Below, piece after piece: positions 43,478 through 51,069 of a DNA stretch of 64,000 nucleotides. Source of the stretch: Gammaproteobacteria bacterium (GTDB lineage Bacteria > Pseudomonadota > Gammaproteobacteria > Enterobacterales > Psychrobiaceae); the NCBI GenBank assembly GCA_013214965.1, contig JABSRU010000010.1, positions 51,022-115,021 of the forward strand, given 5' to 3'. Every line of letters begins with the position of its first letter. Position 1 is the first letter of the stretch. The position numbers and the translations under genes were made by a program. The notes under the pieces are model-generated. The model saw nothing but the letters and a program-made list of their open reading frames with translations, made no database searches and was not told where the DNA came from.

Positions 43478-43862
43478 AAAATGTTAGTGATATATAATCA
43501 TTAAATAAACAATAATAAATACAATACTTAAACTAAAAAACATACTTACAAAATCCGCTTACATTAATTTCGGATGAAATTTAAAAAATTTTGACCATCA
43601 TCAACACAAACTACTTACAATTTTCTCCCACCAACAATTATTATAGTGGCTCACATAGAAGTAATTCTGATGTTGTAGGCCAAGGTGTAAACACAACCCT
43701 AAAAGCGGCCAACTTAATTGACGCCGACCGGACCAAATCCATGCTTATTTGCCTCGTGATTTCATTTCCTAAGGCGCAACGGGGCACATAGCGCCTTAGG
43801 ATTTATCGTGCCAATGTGTTTTTTTGGATTAGGTTTGGTATGGGAGATTTAACCATAGTCTT
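43478..43862. other. Noncoding, AT-rich stretch with one hairpin
   Basis: 385 bp without a convincing gene. A 66-codon frame at 43591-43791 has no recognisable features. A perfect 10-bp stem, CCTAAGGCGC/GCGCCTTAGG with a 13-nt loop, occupies 43768-43800; it lacks a T run on the plus strand and lies about 60 bp beyond the stop of the minus-strand solenoid gene. Confidence 0.5.
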
Positions 43863-45242
43863 CTAATATTCTATCGTATTAGACATTACTTCCTTTCGTA
43901 AAAGCGTTGAGCAGTTAGGGTTTTTTATTACTTCAGATAAACCGAAATGCTTATATATCCAATGTAATACGTGCTCGGCATTCGGGTTTTGTGCTAAAGC
44001 TTTTAGTACATCAAGATCTGCTTTTTTAGATGACTGCTCCTTAAAAAAAATTGCTTCATGGATAGACTCAGTTTTGGCATTTGTGGCTAATTCAAGTTTA
44101 ATTTCTTTTTTAGTAGGTAAATAACGTTTTGTGTAAGTCATATCTTTCATTATACGTTCTTGTACCTTAGGGTTTATCTCAATGCTGTAATCTTTTAGTA
44201 CAAATTCTTTTAATATGTAATCAGGGCAACTTTCTTCCATTACGAGATATTCCCACATACTTTCATCTACTTTATAGGCTTCAATAAGGTTATCAATCTT
44301 TGATTTTACATTAGAAACAGATATCTCGATTTCTGATGATAAAGCAGTAAGTAACGTTGTGATTTTTGATTCATAGTTGAACTTAAATTCATCTAAATTA
44401 AAATCTGGAATAACTTGCTTTTTATTTGCTTTAATTCCTGTTTTATCAATTAAATAAGGAAACTTAAAAAAACATGGATTATTGCCTAAAAACTGTTTCA
44501 ATCTTTTTTTTGATGGTAAATAATTAGTATTAAATAAAAGCTCCATGATTGTTAAATCTGCTATGTTTTTATTTTTTGAAATTATTTCTATAGCTTTTTC
44601 ATCATTTGCCCTAATTAAATATATATGCATCTCTGGTGCAGGGTCATAGGCAAAAGAAACTAGTCTTCTAACCTGTTTACTCTCATGTCTTAAAAATAAA
44701 ATGAGTGTGCTGTTGTGTGTATTTTCATGTTTCGCTATAAACTTTCTTACTGTTAAGTTATTTACTTTAAATAATTGATGTAATTGAAGTGCTTCTGTTT
44801 CAGGGTTGTAAGCTATATTTTGAGCTAACTCGGGAATTAATGAGGCATATGGATCTTTAATTGCTTCTTTAGTTATCGCAGTTAAGATTGTTGGTGACAA
44901 ATTCGGGTTTTTTGATAGAGCGTATAAAAAACCATATTCATCAATAGCACCCGAATTTACAAGTTTGATGACCAATTCATGCATCGATTTCGATGGGTGA
45001 CTCCCTAAATCAAGTAAAAGAGTATCTAATAATAAGCATAATACTTTTTTATCAGACTGATTACTAAAAATTTGTGCTACGTCATCAGTATCTAACGTTT
45101 CGTTGTTCTGGGCGCAATGTATCAACTGAATTACACTAATACTAGCTTTGGAACTAATGACCATAAACCTTTTTTTAGCTTCTGCTTCACCACAAAATTC
45201 CACTAAAATTTTAACTGAATTCATTATTTCCTTCATATCCAT
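43863..45242 (-). CDS. Hypothetical alpha-solenoid protein (LRV/HEAT-like repeats)
   Basis: A 459-residue protein that I do not recognise as a named family. It contains degenerate helical repeats with an N-P-N or N-x-x turn, for example LSKNPNLSPTILTAI, LAQNIAYNPETEAL, LVSFAYDPAPEMHIYLI, LAQNPNAEHVLHWIYKHF and VIKNPNCSTLLRKEV, resembling the leucine-rich-repeat variant / ARM-HEAT type. No signal peptide, membrane helix or enzymatic motif was seen. Codon use is more AT-rich than the flanking housekeeping genes, and it lies between two insertion-sequence remains, so it is probably acquired. An ATG at 45224 with AAGGA upstream is an alternative start. Confidence 0.72.
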   Translation of the reverse strand: MDMKEIMNSVKILVEFCGEAEAKKRFMVISSKASISVIQLIHCAQNNETLDTDDVAQIFSNQSDKKVLCLLLDTLLLDLGSHPSKSMHELVIKLVNSGAIDEYGFLYALSKNPNLSPTILTAITKEAIKDPYASLIPELAQNIAYNPETEALQLHQLFKVNNLTVRKFIAKHENTHNSTLILFLRHESKQVRRLVSFAYDPAPEMHIYLIRANDEKAIEIISKNKNIADLTIMELLFNTNYLPSKKRLKQFLGNNPCFFKFPYLIDKTGIKANKKQVIPDFNLDEFKFNYESKITTLLTALSSEIEISVSNVKSKIDNLIEAYKVDESMWEYLVMEESCPDYILKEFVLKDYSIEINPKVQERIMKDMTYTKRYLPTKKEIKLELATNAKTESIHEAIFFKEQSSKKADLDVLKALAQNPNAEHVLHWIYKHFGLSEVIKNPNCSTLLRKEVMSNTIEY

Positions 45243-45544
45243 AATTCAACACCTTTACTTGATATTAACTGCAATGCATAAAGCTTATTACATTGCAAAC
45301 TGCGCGATAATCTTCTGCTGTTTACGCTGATAAATTCATTTTAAATAACACTATCAATTTAGTTCTATTGTTACAATTAGTTATATCACAAAATCGTTCT
45401 AACTCATTGGGTTTATGTAAATTCACGGTAATAAATAAAATGATTCACCATTTTTATTAAAATACTTTTAGCATCAGTAAATGTATATCAAAAATAAACA
45501 ATCGGATACAGCAAACATTGAATGTTATAACTCACTTTTGCGAT
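45243..45544. other. AT-rich spacer, left flank of the IS1111-type element
   Basis: About 300 bp with no gene found. It contains the promoter side of the solenoid gene and ends in CTTTTGCGAT, the left target half of the insertion sequence. Confidence 0.5.
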
Positions 45545-45545
45545 G

Positions 45546-45557
45546 TATGGACTCCAC
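45546..45557 (+). repeat. Left subterminal inverted repeat of the IS
   Basis: TATGGACTCCAC, the exact reverse complement of 46862-46873. Confidence 0.9.
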
Positions 45558-45605
45558 TCCCACAGCAGGATAGTCTGAATCGGTCAACTATCGAGGAGAT
45601 CTACT

Positions 45606-46625
45606 ATGTTAAAGTCTAATATTATCGGCATTGATTTAGCTAAAAACGTCTTTCAAGTTTGTGTGATTAGTAAAGACGGTGAATTAATCAGTAATAAGGT
45701 CGTCAGTCGTCAAAAACTAAAAGAGATATTAGCCAAGTCACACCCTGCTGTCGTTGGTATTGAAGGCTGTGGTAGTAGCCATTACTGGGGCCGATTTGCA
45801 GAACAATTCAATCATGATGTTCGTATTATCAGTGCCAAGAAGGTAAAAGGATTTCTCCAGGGTCAGAAAACAGATGCTAATGATGCGCTCGCCATAGCAA
45901 ATGCAGCGATGCAAGTCGGCTTAAAGTACAGTAAGCACAAAAATGAAGAACAGCAGATTCTTCAATCACTAGAAACAAGCCGTGTTTACCTTTCAAGAAA
46001 TATTACATCACTAGGCAACCACATCAGAGCGATGCTGTATGAATATGGCATCGTCAGTGCTAAAGGTGCAGCGGGATTACGAAAAGTAGTCATGGAAACG
46101 TTAGATGAGCAACATCCGCTTCCAGCGAACTTGTTATCGACGTTACATCACTTATGGGCGCATTATCAGAGTTTAAAAGAAGAGTTCACCATACAAGAAA
46201 AGGCTAAAAACGCATTAGTGCGCCAACTAGAACCTTGTAAATCATTGATGGCATTAGAGGGTGTTGCCGAGGTCTGTGCTGGAATGCTTTATTCTGCTCT
46301 CGGTAATGGCAAACAGTTTAAAAATGGTAGGGAAGCATCTGCGTTTGTCGGGTTAACACCAAAACAACATAGCTCCGGAGGTAAAGTCTTTATGATGGGT
46401 ATTGATAAAAAAGGCGGGATCAAAGAATTAAGGGCCGCTTTATTTCAAGGGGCGCTATCAATAGTAACCAAATTACCTGAAGAACCTAAAACGGCTAAAC
46501 AGAAATGGTTGATCCAGTTGTTACAACGAGTTGGTATCAAGCGAACATGTATTGCGCTGGCTAACAAAACAGTTAGGACAGCCTGGGCAATGCTAAGGTA
46601 TGACAGTCAATATGAGCAACAATGA
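45606..46625 (+). CDS. IS110-family (IS1111 group) transposase
   Basis: A 339-residue intact enzyme. The N-terminal RuvC-like DEDD domain has GIDLAKN (Asp10), VGIEGCGSSHYW (Glu53) and KTDANDALAIA (Asp90, Asp93). After a helical linker, the C-terminal Tnp domain carries the catalytic-serine motif KQHSSGGK (Ser256/257) and MALEGVAEVCAGML. These enzymes are RNA-guided recombinases that use a bridge RNA from their own noncoding end. GAGGAG lies upstream of the ATG. All motifs are intact, so the element may be active. Confidence 0.95.
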   Translation: MLKSNIIGIDLAKNVFQVCVISKDGELISNKVVSRQKLKEILAKSHPAVVGIEGCGSSHYWGRFAEQFNHDVRIISAKKVKGFLQGQKTDANDALAIANAAMQVGLKYSKHKNEEQQILQSLETSRVYLSRNITSLGNHIRAMLYEYGIVSAKGAAGLRKVVMETLDEQHPLPANLLSTLHHLWAHYQSLKEEFTIQEKAKNALVRQLEPCKSLMALEGVAEVCAGMLYSALGNGKQFKNGREASAFVGLTPKQHSSGGKVFMMGIDKKGGIKELRAALFQGALSIVTKLPEEPKTAKQKWLIQLLQRVGIKRTCIALANKTVRTAWAMLRYDSQYEQQ

Positions 46626-46689
46626 CTAATTAAGACCTAAGATATAGAAAACAAAAAAGAATTTTACAGTAATGATTTAGCATAAACGG

Positions 46690-46822
46690 TAAGACCAACC
46701 TATTAAACCCTGTCTATCGCGCAAGCCATAAAAGGCTGCTTTTGCGAAAAGGATAATAGGTGCGAAAACATCATTGGCTAGAGAGTAGCTCTCTCAATAA
46801 AAAGCCGTATATACGACCGCAT
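46690..46822 (+). ncRNA. Candidate bridge RNA (seekRNA) of the IS1111-type element
   Basis: Two stem / internal-loop / stem units lie downstream of the transposase. Unit 1: outer stem CCTATTA (46699-46705) with TAATAGG (46754-46760) and inner hairpin AGCC-ATAAAA-GGCT (46724-46737). Its left arm CTATCGCG (46714-46721) is the reverse complement of the right flank (46876-46883), and its right arm CTTTTGCGA (46739-46747) equals the left flank (45535-45543). Unit 2: outer GCG/CGC and inner GGCT/AGCC around AGAGAG-TAG-CTCTCT; left arm ACATC complements the left IS end, and right arm ATATACG equals the right end. This is the target-loop and donor-loop layout of IS110 guide RNAs. True transcript ends are unknown. 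Confidence 0.72.
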
Positions 46823-46861
46823 CTTATTCTGTTTTATGTGAAGTTATTAGTTGTAAAATAC

Positions 46862-46873
46862 GTGGAGTCCATA
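46862..46873 (-). repeat. Right subterminal inverted repeat of the IS
   Basis: GTGGAGTCCATA, the exact reverse complement of 45546-45557. Confidence 0.9.
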
Positions 46874-46926
46874 TACGCGATAGCGAGTTGGTCGTTTTAC
46901 GCACAAAGGGTTTAATATTTGAGGAA

Positions 46927-47556
46927 TTAGCAATTAAGTGCAGCGTCAAAATTAGCTAGCCTAACAACATCACCGGCAAGCAAGCTATCTATATGGATGT
47001 CGCCAATCCGAACTCTTACCAGTCTTAATGTGGCAAAGCCCACTGCAGCCGTCATTTTTCTTATCTGACGATTTTTACCTTCACACAGAGTGATAGAGAT
47101 CCAACTAGTAGGGCCATGTCTCGGATCGCGGATTTTACGACCGCGAGCGGGGAGTTGAGGCTCATTATCTAGCTTGAACGCTTTACAAGGTAGGGTTAGA
47201 TATTTAACCCCGTTGATACCAATTTCAACACCATTTTTAAGCTGTGACATTGCTTCTCCAGTAATCGCTCCATCGACTTGTACGTAGTACTCTTTTTCTA
47301 TCCCTTTGTCTCTGACTTTGTGGCTCATCATACCGTCGGTTGTGAGTAACAATAAGCCTTCGGAGTCGTGATCTAATCGGCCTATCGCCATCGTTTTATT
47401 GGGGAAGTTAAATAGCTCGCCTAATAGATGCTTCTTCTTTCGTGATTCTGGTAAGAACTGACTTAAATAACCATGTGGCTTAAATATTTTGAAGTGCTGA
47501 TGATTTTGGCTTGACGCCGCGAGCTCTTTTAAACTGGCTGAATTAGTGGTTGGCAT
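46927..47556 (-). CDS. rluE: 23S rRNA pseudouridine synthase, RsuA family (RluE-like)
   Basis: The protein is 209 residues from the ATG at 47556; the frame extends 14 codons to a TTG. The RsuA-family signature AIGRLDHDSEGLLLLTTDG carries the catalytic Asp, and EGKNRQIRKMTAAVGFATLRLVR is the second family block. There is no S4 domain, and the length fits RluE, which modifies U2457 of 23S rRNA in E. coli, so that identity is likely but not certain. Its 3' end lies 51 bp from the right end of the insertion sequence and is not damaged. Confidence 0.82.
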   Translation of the reverse strand: MPTTNSASLKELAASSQNHQHFKIFKPHGYLSQFLPESRKKKHLLGELFNFPNKTMAIGRLDHDSEGLLLLTTDGMMSHKVRDKGIEKEYYVQVDGAITGEAMSQLKNGVEIGINGVKYLTLPCKAFKLDNEPQLPARGRKIRDPRHGPTSWISITLCEGKNRQIRKMTAAVGFATLRLVRVRIGDIHIDSLLAGDVVRLANFDAALNC

Positions 47557-47649
47557 TAAAAGCTTTGATTGAAAGTCACAGTGGTGTCCATTGTACAATT
47601 AGTCAGGGCTAGATGCACTGCGTCTTTTATTGCATAGATGATGCAATAG

Positions 47650-48459
47650 CTAATCTTGATCGGGTGACATTGTTTCTTTGATTTCATCACTGGTGAAGCC
47701 TTTTCGTGTCAAGTAAGCATAGGCCTTTGATTTATCTTTATAGTCAGATAAATCGTAGCTTTTTTTGGCGAATTGATCTTTGCAGCTCTGATAAAAGTCG
47801 ATATCACCCGCAAGTTCGAGTTGATATAGCGTTTCTTCAAATTCACTGACATCAATAAGGCGCTGTTTTAATTCATTGAGAATAAGCGTTTGACCTTTAC
47901 CTTTACGGTATAACTTAATGATTTCAGTGGATAGTTCTGCTTTTTCAGCTTTTATGGCCATGCTACTGCGTAGCGAATCTTGTGCTGGGTGTTGTGATAA
48001 CGCGTGATCTATTTGTGGGCGAGAAAATCCTCGGGCTGTCATTTGGGCGTACACTTTTTCTTTACTAATACCGTCAAATGTCATAAACCGAGACTGTAAT
48101 CGGCTGCTCGCCAATTCATCGAAATCAACATCTTGTTGTTCAATGACTTGCTCAATTGCTGTTTCAAGATCACTGGAGGAAATTCCGCGCATTTTTAATT
48201 TTCGTTGTATGGCACCTTTTCCTATTTCATTGCTAAATGCAGTTTCGCAATAACGTATCGTAAATTCAAGGTCACTCTTTAGATAATTTTGTTCGATAAG
48301 ATGTGCAATAACCTTCTCTATCCACTCAATATTTTCTGTTTTACGTGCTAGCTTGCTACGGATTTCAGAAATCGTATAATCTTGTTGGCCTAGATGCCAA
48401 TAAGCACTATTGAATACGTTATCGATTTTCTTTGCTTGTCTAAGTGGCGGGCGTTGCAT
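47650..48459 (-). CDS. RecX-like regulatory protein (long form)
   Basis: A 269-residue, almost all-helical protein. Repeated three-helix units of RecX type are visible: AYWHLGQQDYTISEIRSKLARK, then LKMRGISSSDLETAIEQV, VYAQMTARGFSRPQIDHAL and AYAYLTRKGFTSDEIKETM. RecX binds the RecA filament and inhibits it. The protein is about 100 residues longer than the E. coli one and has no recA next to it, so it may be a diverged paralogue. Low similarity in the middle leaves some doubt. Confidence 0.75.
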   Translation of the reverse strand: MQRPPLRQAKKIDNVFNSAYWHLGQQDYTISEIRSKLARKTENIEWIEKVIAHLIEQNYLKSDLEFTIRYCETAFSNEIGKGAIQRKLKMRGISSSDLETAIEQVIEQQDVDFDELASSRLQSRFMTFDGISKEKVYAQMTARGFSRPQIDHALSQHPAQDSLRSSMAIKAEKAELSTEIIKLYRKGKGQTLILNELKQRLIDVSEFEETLYQLELAGDIDFYQSCKDQFAKKSYDLSDYKDKSKAYAYLTRKGFTSDEIKETMSPDQD

Positions 48460-48642
48460 AGGAAAAAGTCTTCATTTTAATGTCTACTACGTTAGTGTAG
48501 CAGAACTCCAAGATCATTAAAAAGGTATAGTATAACGGTCAATTTCAGTGGCAGTCGCCACACCGTTTTCAGTTTAAAATTGACGAGCTTCGATAACATT
48601 TCTAATATGTCCCACTCAATAATAATTTAAAGATAAGGTATT

Positions 48643-49188
48643 GTGATCAATTTTCGTCTAACAAAGTCAATAAAAAAACCGCTCCAATGGCTTGGACACA
48701 CGGTAGTATTCATAGCCCTGTTTATTGCTCTATCAACTTTTTTAGCCAGGAATATGTTAGAGAGTGAGCGCGTAATGCCCGCTCTAGCTAATGACAAAAA
48801 TGCCACCATACTCATCAGCCTCCACGCTCAACTAACAGCTAAGCCAATAAAAAGTTGGGCACAAGCGCCACAGCATTTGGTCTATTTTTTCGCGCCGTGG
48901 TGCACCGTTTGCGCATTAAGTCAGCCATCATTAGCGGCCTTCACTAAAATAAGACCCGATATTCAAATTGTTATGGTGGCGCTAGATTGGGAGACCGCAC
49001 AGGCCGTGACCGATTTCAAACAAAAGCACCAATTTAATCTGCCTATATTACTCGGCAATCAACTGTTGCAGCAGCAATGGAAAGTCGATGCTTATCCTAG
49101 TTATTATTTTTTAGACAACACAGGAAAAATAACCAGTAAAGATCGCGGGCTAGTGACACTGCCAGGATTATTGGCACGCTCAATTTAA
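48643..49188 (+). CDS. Membrane-anchored thioredoxin-like protein
   Basis: A 181-residue protein with a GTG start preceded by AAGG. A signal anchor at about residues 18-36 (HTVVFIALFIALSTFLA) is followed by a periplasmic thioredoxin fold with the active site FFAPWCTVCALSQP (Cys87, Cys90) and the cis-Pro loop DAYPSYYFLD. It resembles TlpA/ScsD-type reductases that keep periplasmic cysteines reduced. A partner DsbD-like membrane reductase is not encoded nearby. Confidence 0.85.
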   Translation: MINFRLTKSIKKPLQWLGHTVVFIALFIALSTFLARNMLESERVMPALANDKNATILISLHAQLTAKPIKSWAQAPQHLVYFFAPWCTVCALSQPSLAAFTKIRPDIQIVMVALDWETAQAVTDFKQKHQFNLPILLGNQLLQQQWKVDAYPSYYFLDNTGKITSKDRGLVTLPGLLARSI

Positions 49189-49609
49189 TCGTAGTTTCTC
49201 ATGCAGGTTTTGAGTATTTATCCAAACGCCATCAATACGAACATCTACGATACCCTTCAGACCCAGCATTCTTACCCTAACTTTTGCCTTAAAATCTAAG
49301 CCATCTCCAAGGTAATATCAAGGGTTGACCTCTGTACATTTACAACACGTATATTACATGTTAATTACATCAAACAATGAAAAACAAAACCACAAGCAAC
49401 TGAAATATAATACATTTAATATTGGTATGGAATTTGTATATTTACAAATGGAGCCCTTGTTTAACATTGTTCGTGTTCTAATTCATGGGACCTAATTTGG
49501 ATAGAATACTTTATGGACAGGATAGGAGCGGCTACAAAATTTAGCTCAATGTTTCTCCACTGGAAAAAGAAACGCTTCTGAGCATAACGTAAATATAGGA
49601 TGTATTATT
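49189..49609. other. 421-bp gap; possible gene remnant and upstream region of the metalloprotease
   Basis: The minus strand from 49317 to 49180 is open for 45 codons (for example VDVRIDGVWINTQNLHEKL) and reads like the C-terminal tail of a decayed gene, but I cannot name it. The rest is AT-rich and probably carries the promoter for the gene at 49610; AGGATGT precedes that start. No other structure was seen. Confidence 0.4.
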
Positions 49610-50890
49610 ATGAAAAAGACAATTAGTAAGTCAGATTTTGTGCCTAAAACAACCGACGATATTGCGCAGCTTCAAAAACACTTGGGGCTTTTTGGTTATT
49701 TAAATGCTGAAGATTGTGCACACGCATCAGATGAATTACCTCCCGAGCCAGATGATGAAGAGTCGACTCTAGAACCAAATGTTATAGAAGAAGGAAAATT
49801 AGATAAACCAACCATAGAAGCACTCAAAAAATATCAACATTTTCATTGTTTGGAATGCAGCGGTAAACTCGATGAGGGTACTATAAATTCAATGGGAAAA
49901 AAAAGATGCGCTATGCCTGATAGCATAGTTGCAGAATTCTCTGCCCAAGGAAACAAATGGAATAAAACAGAGATAACTTATGGTTTTCAAAACTATACGG
50001 CCGATAATGGTCTGACTCCTGCTAAAATTCATCAAGCCATCGCACAAGCGTTTTCACTTTGGGCGGCAGAAACTCCCTTAAGTTTTAGGCTAGTAAATTT
50101 TTCTGCTAATCCAGACATTAGAATTAGGTTTGCGTCAGGTAATCACGGTGATGGCGCATCGTTTGACGGCAGAAGTGGTGTGTTAGCACATGCATTTTAT
50201 CCACCACCCAATGGTGGTGCATTAGCAGGAGATGCTCATTTTGACGAGGCAGAATCATGGACAATAAACATTCCTACTGGCAGTGGTAAAATTGATCTTG
50301 TAACCGTTGCCGCCCATGAGTTTGGTCATTCTTTGGGACTGAGACACTCAAATGTTAATGGCTCCATGATGTTCCCGTCATACAGTGGCCCGAAAAGAGC
50401 TTTGCACCGTGATGACAAGGCAGGGATAAGAAGAATATATGGCGGTTATAATATTGCACATGCATCTTGGATTCACGGCACCAGTGTACAAATCGAATAT
50501 CCAGAACGACTACAAAGAATTAAACGCGCCGGATTTTACACTTACCTTTACGGCAAGGCCAATACAACTAATTGGTTCCATTTTGCCATTCCGACCCCAG
50601 TGATCGTCGATAAAAAGCGTCTTAAAATTCTATGTGCCATTTTAAGATTTAGAACATTTTCTGATAACGCCATCGTGAAACACGTTCAGATATATGATGG
50701 CTATTCAAAAATAGCCTCCCACAACAATATTAATTTATCAGGAAACCAATGGTTCACTAAGTTTGGTGTCGCTCATAAACCTTATGTAAGATGGGGATTG
50801 GGAATTTCATTAGGCGTTGAATTTAAAGGCGGTACAGTCGGATCAAGACGAATGGACTTTGTTGCTGCTGGGTGTGACTTAATTAAATAG
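49610..50890 (+). CDS. Matrixin (matrix-metalloproteinase-like) zinc protease with cysteine switch
   Basis: A 426-residue protein with the animal/plant MMP layout. A peptidoglycan-binding-like propeptide (about residues 15-96) ends in the cysteine-switch motif KKRCAMPD (Cys100). The catalytic domain has the structural Zn/Ca segment around HGDGASFDGRSGVLAHAFYP, a zinc site AAHEFGHSLGLRH (His236, Glu237, His240, His246) and the Met-turn SMMFPSY. A C-terminal domain of about 145 residues is unfamiliar and is not a recognisable hemopexin. No signal peptide is visible, so export would need another route. It is flanked by unrelated genes with AT-rich gaps and was probably acquired laterally. Confidence 0.9.
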   Translation: MKKTISKSDFVPKTTDDIAQLQKHLGLFGYLNAEDCAHASDELPPEPDDEESTLEPNVIEEGKLDKPTIEALKKYQHFHCLECSGKLDEGTINSMGKKRCAMPDSIVAEFSAQGNKWNKTEITYGFQNYTADNGLTPAKIHQAIAQAFSLWAAETPLSFRLVNFSANPDIRIRFASGNHGDGASFDGRSGVLAHAFYPPPNGGALAGDAHFDEAESWTINIPTGSGKIDLVTVAAHEFGHSLGLRHSNVNGSMMFPSYSGPKRALHRDDKAGIRRIYGGYNIAHASWIHGTSVQIEYPERLQRIKRAGFYTYLYGKANTTNWFHFAIPTPVIVDKKRLKILCAILRFRTFSDNAIVKHVQIYDGYSKIASHNNINLSGNQWFTKFGVAHKPYVRWGLGISLGVEFKGGTVGSRRMDFVAAGCDLIK

Positions 50891-51012
50891 ATAGATAGCA
50901 ATTGAAGGTGGTCAAGCAGTCTTGGCCACAAATAAGTCCTCGACCAACAACTATCACAGTCAACAATAAATAAACTTGTCAAACACCCAATTTTAAGCTT
51001 TAATTATAGTCA

Positions 51013-51048
51013 ACTGACTAATCAGTCGGTTTTTTAAATTAATATAAT
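51013..51048 (+). promoter_or_regulatory. TetR-type operator and -10 box before the aldehyde dehydrogenase gene
   Basis: An 18-bp imperfect dyad, ACTGACTAATCAGTCGGT (51013-51030), lies 12 bp before a consensus TATAAT (51043-51048), so it overlaps the -35 region. It is probably the binding site of the TetR protein encoded after the dehydrogenase. Confidence 0.6.
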
Positions 51049-51069
51049 TAACGTTAATTGGAGTGGTAC

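Larger units (their letters stand above)
45545..46876 (+). mobile_element. IS110-family insertion sequence, IS1111 group
   Basis: About 1332 bp with one transposase gene starting 61 bp from the left end and about 250 bp of structured noncoding DNA after it. A perfect 12-bp inverted repeat, TATGGACTCCAC (45546-45557) and GTGGAGTCCATA (46862-46873), lies 1 bp and 3 bp inside the proposed ends; subterminal repeats of this kind define the IS1111 group. GCGAT occurs at both outer junctions (45540-45544, 46877-46881), which sets the ends given here. The exact boundary within GCGAT cannot be resolved without an empty site. Confidence 0.85.

Noticed and set aside
43591..43791. 66-codon plus-strand frame after the IS630 remnant
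   Set aside because: No recognisable motif and low-complexity start; it runs into the 43768 hairpin. Treated as noncoding.
45545..45605. Left noncoding end of the IS as site of the guide RNA
   Set aside because: Only 61 bp separate the left end from the transposase start, too short for a two-loop RNA; the structured region is on the right.
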